DNA of 64,000 bases from Shimia isoporae (GTDB lineage: Bacteria; Pseudomonadota; Alphaproteobacteria; Rhodobacterales; Rhodobacteraceae), in the NCBI RefSeq assembly GCF_004346865.1, contig NZ_SMGR01000001.1, positions 1,426,001-1,490,000 on the forward strand, written 5' to 3'. Below the pieces are notes generated by a model that had not been told where the DNA came from, did no database searches, and saw only the letters and a list, made by a program, of their open reading frames with translations. The translations under genes were made by a program, and so were the position numbers. This document shows positions 63,319 through 64,000 of the stretch, piece by piece. The first letter of the stretch is position 1. Each line of letters opens with the position of its first letter.

Positions 63319-64000
63319 ATGACTGACAGTTTCGACCCTGCTATTCTTGAGGGCATTCCTTTGCCCGCATTTTTCGTAGACGGGCGGGCACGTTTGGTCG
63401 CCTCCAACGCGCGGGTCGTTGAACTTCAACCAAAGGCCAGCGAAAGCCTTCCCCTGATTCTGGTTTTTCGTCAGCCCGCGTTGAACGACGCTGTAGAGAA
63501 ATGTCTTCGGTCAAGACAGCAGCAACGGACGGTCTATCTGCATAACGATGGGCGTCAGGAACATAGATACGATGTATCAATCACGCCTGCGGAAGGCGGC
63601 GCGCTCGTGTGTTTTCGCGATATCACCGAAGAACGACAGCTTGACCAGATGCGGCGGGACTTTGTCGCCAACGTCAGTCACGAATTGCGAACGCCTCTGA
63701 CTGCGATCCTCGGCTTTATCGAGACCCTCCAGGGACCAGCCAAAGGGGACCCGAACGCTCAGGAGCGGTTCCTGGGGACAATGGCAGCCGAAGCAAGCCG
63801 AATGAACCGCCTGGTAGGTGATTTGCTTTCTCTCAGTCGCGTTGAAGAAGTGTCACGTATGCGTCCGACAGACCCTGTCGATGTGGACGGACTGATCCGA
63901 TCGGCGATACGTAATCTTTCTCCCTTGGCCGAAGAGAGTGAATCACAAATTGTCTTTGACCGCGAAGCTTCAGAAATGATCGTGCCCGGAGATTCGGACC
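63319..64000 (+). CDS. phoR: Phosphate sensor kinase PhoR, 3' truncated by window edge
   Basis: The frame runs from ATG 63319 to the window end with no stop, giving 227 residues. A PAS-like region (about 5-100) is followed by the histidine-kinase dimerisation domain with VANVSHELRTPLTAI, where H121 is the phosphorylation site, and a downstream helix LVGDLLSLSRVEE. The ATPase domain begins at the edge. No transmembrane segment precedes the PAS, so this PhoR may be cytosolic. A PHO box upstream and typical order in this lineage support the name; pst genes, if present, lie beyond the window. Confidence 0.88.
   Translation, partial: MTDSFDPAILEGIPLPAFFVDGRARLVASNARVVELQPKASESLPLILVFRQPALNDAVEKCLRSRQQQRTVYLHNDGRQEHRYDVSITPAEGGALVCFRDITEERQLDQMRRDFVANVSHELRTPLTAILGFIETLQGPAKGDPNAQERFLGTMAAEASRMNRLVGDLLSLSRVEEVSRMRPTDPVDVDGLIRSAIRNLSPLAEESESQIVFDREASEMIVPGDSD

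Overview
The window is chromosomal DNA from an alphaproteobacterium, most likely a Rhodobacterales (Roseobacter-group) species. The evidence is the gene content and order (zwf-pgl-pgi, guaB-rsmB-cckA, recA-alaS, a suf operon led by an Rrf2 regulator with a single cysteine, yicC-gmk-phoR) together with alphaproteobacterial regulatory motifs: a GAAC-N7-GAAC SOS box at recA, TTAA-N7-TTAA CtrA boxes, an Irr-type box at suf and a PHO box at phoR. Gene density is high, coding is on both strands, and many genes overlap by 1 to 4 bases. I see no insertion sequence, prophage, integrase or CRISPR array. This is ordinary core genome with lineage-specific small genes scattered through it.

Layout: 1-2.7 kb holds a SYLF-domain fragment, a DUF2855 protein and a radical SAM protein. 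2.7-6.5 kb is the upper Entner-Doudoroff/pentose phosphate operon zwf-pgl-pgi behind a composite palindromic operator. 6.6-11.3 kb has a small zinc-ribbon protein behind a CtrA-like box, tRNA-Gly(CCC), an enoyl-CoA isomerase-like protein, a DUF2235 hydrolase and a corrinoid-activation-type ASKHA ferredoxin protein. 11.5-22 kb carries guaB, an RsmB-type rRNA methyltransferase, cckA with its own CtrA box, a sulfotransferase, recA, a MOSC-like protein and alaS. 22-31.8 kb contains a class II glutamine amidotransferase, typA, an SMR transporter, a YitT protein, icd, a membrane-anchored GDPD followed by a phospholipase-A2-like secreted protein, a tandem HD-domain protein and an alpha/beta hydrolase.

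31.9-39.5 kb is the iron-sulfur assembly operon: Rrf2 regulator, IscS-like desulfurase, sufB, sufC, sufD, two Yip1-like membrane proteins and sufS. tRNA-Arg(CCG) follows. 39.6-49.8 kb is mainly cell-envelope genes: a glycosyltransferase-like protein, an ABC-exporter membrane domain without ATPase, a DUF882 protein divergent from an L,D-transpeptidase, the set lpxD-acp-KAS, an IalB protein and a HerA-like ATPase. 49.9-55.9 kb is a branched-chain amino-acid ABC transporter operon (livK, livG, livF, livH, livM) with two small exported proteins placed between its genes. 56-64 kb holds a PQQ-type sugar dehydrogenase, a GlxA-type regulator, class II DAHP synthase, a PAS protein, yicC, gmk, a gamma carbonic anhydrase and the 5' part of phoR, which runs off the window.

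No clearly new multi-gene system is visible. The most interesting leads are the PLA2-like protein overlapping the GDPD gene, the CtrA-like box in front of the zinc-ribbon gene, the ATPase-less ABC protein next to a glycosyltransferase-like gene, the lpxD-acp-KAS cassette, the duplicated HD protein, and the small exported proteins inside the liv operon.
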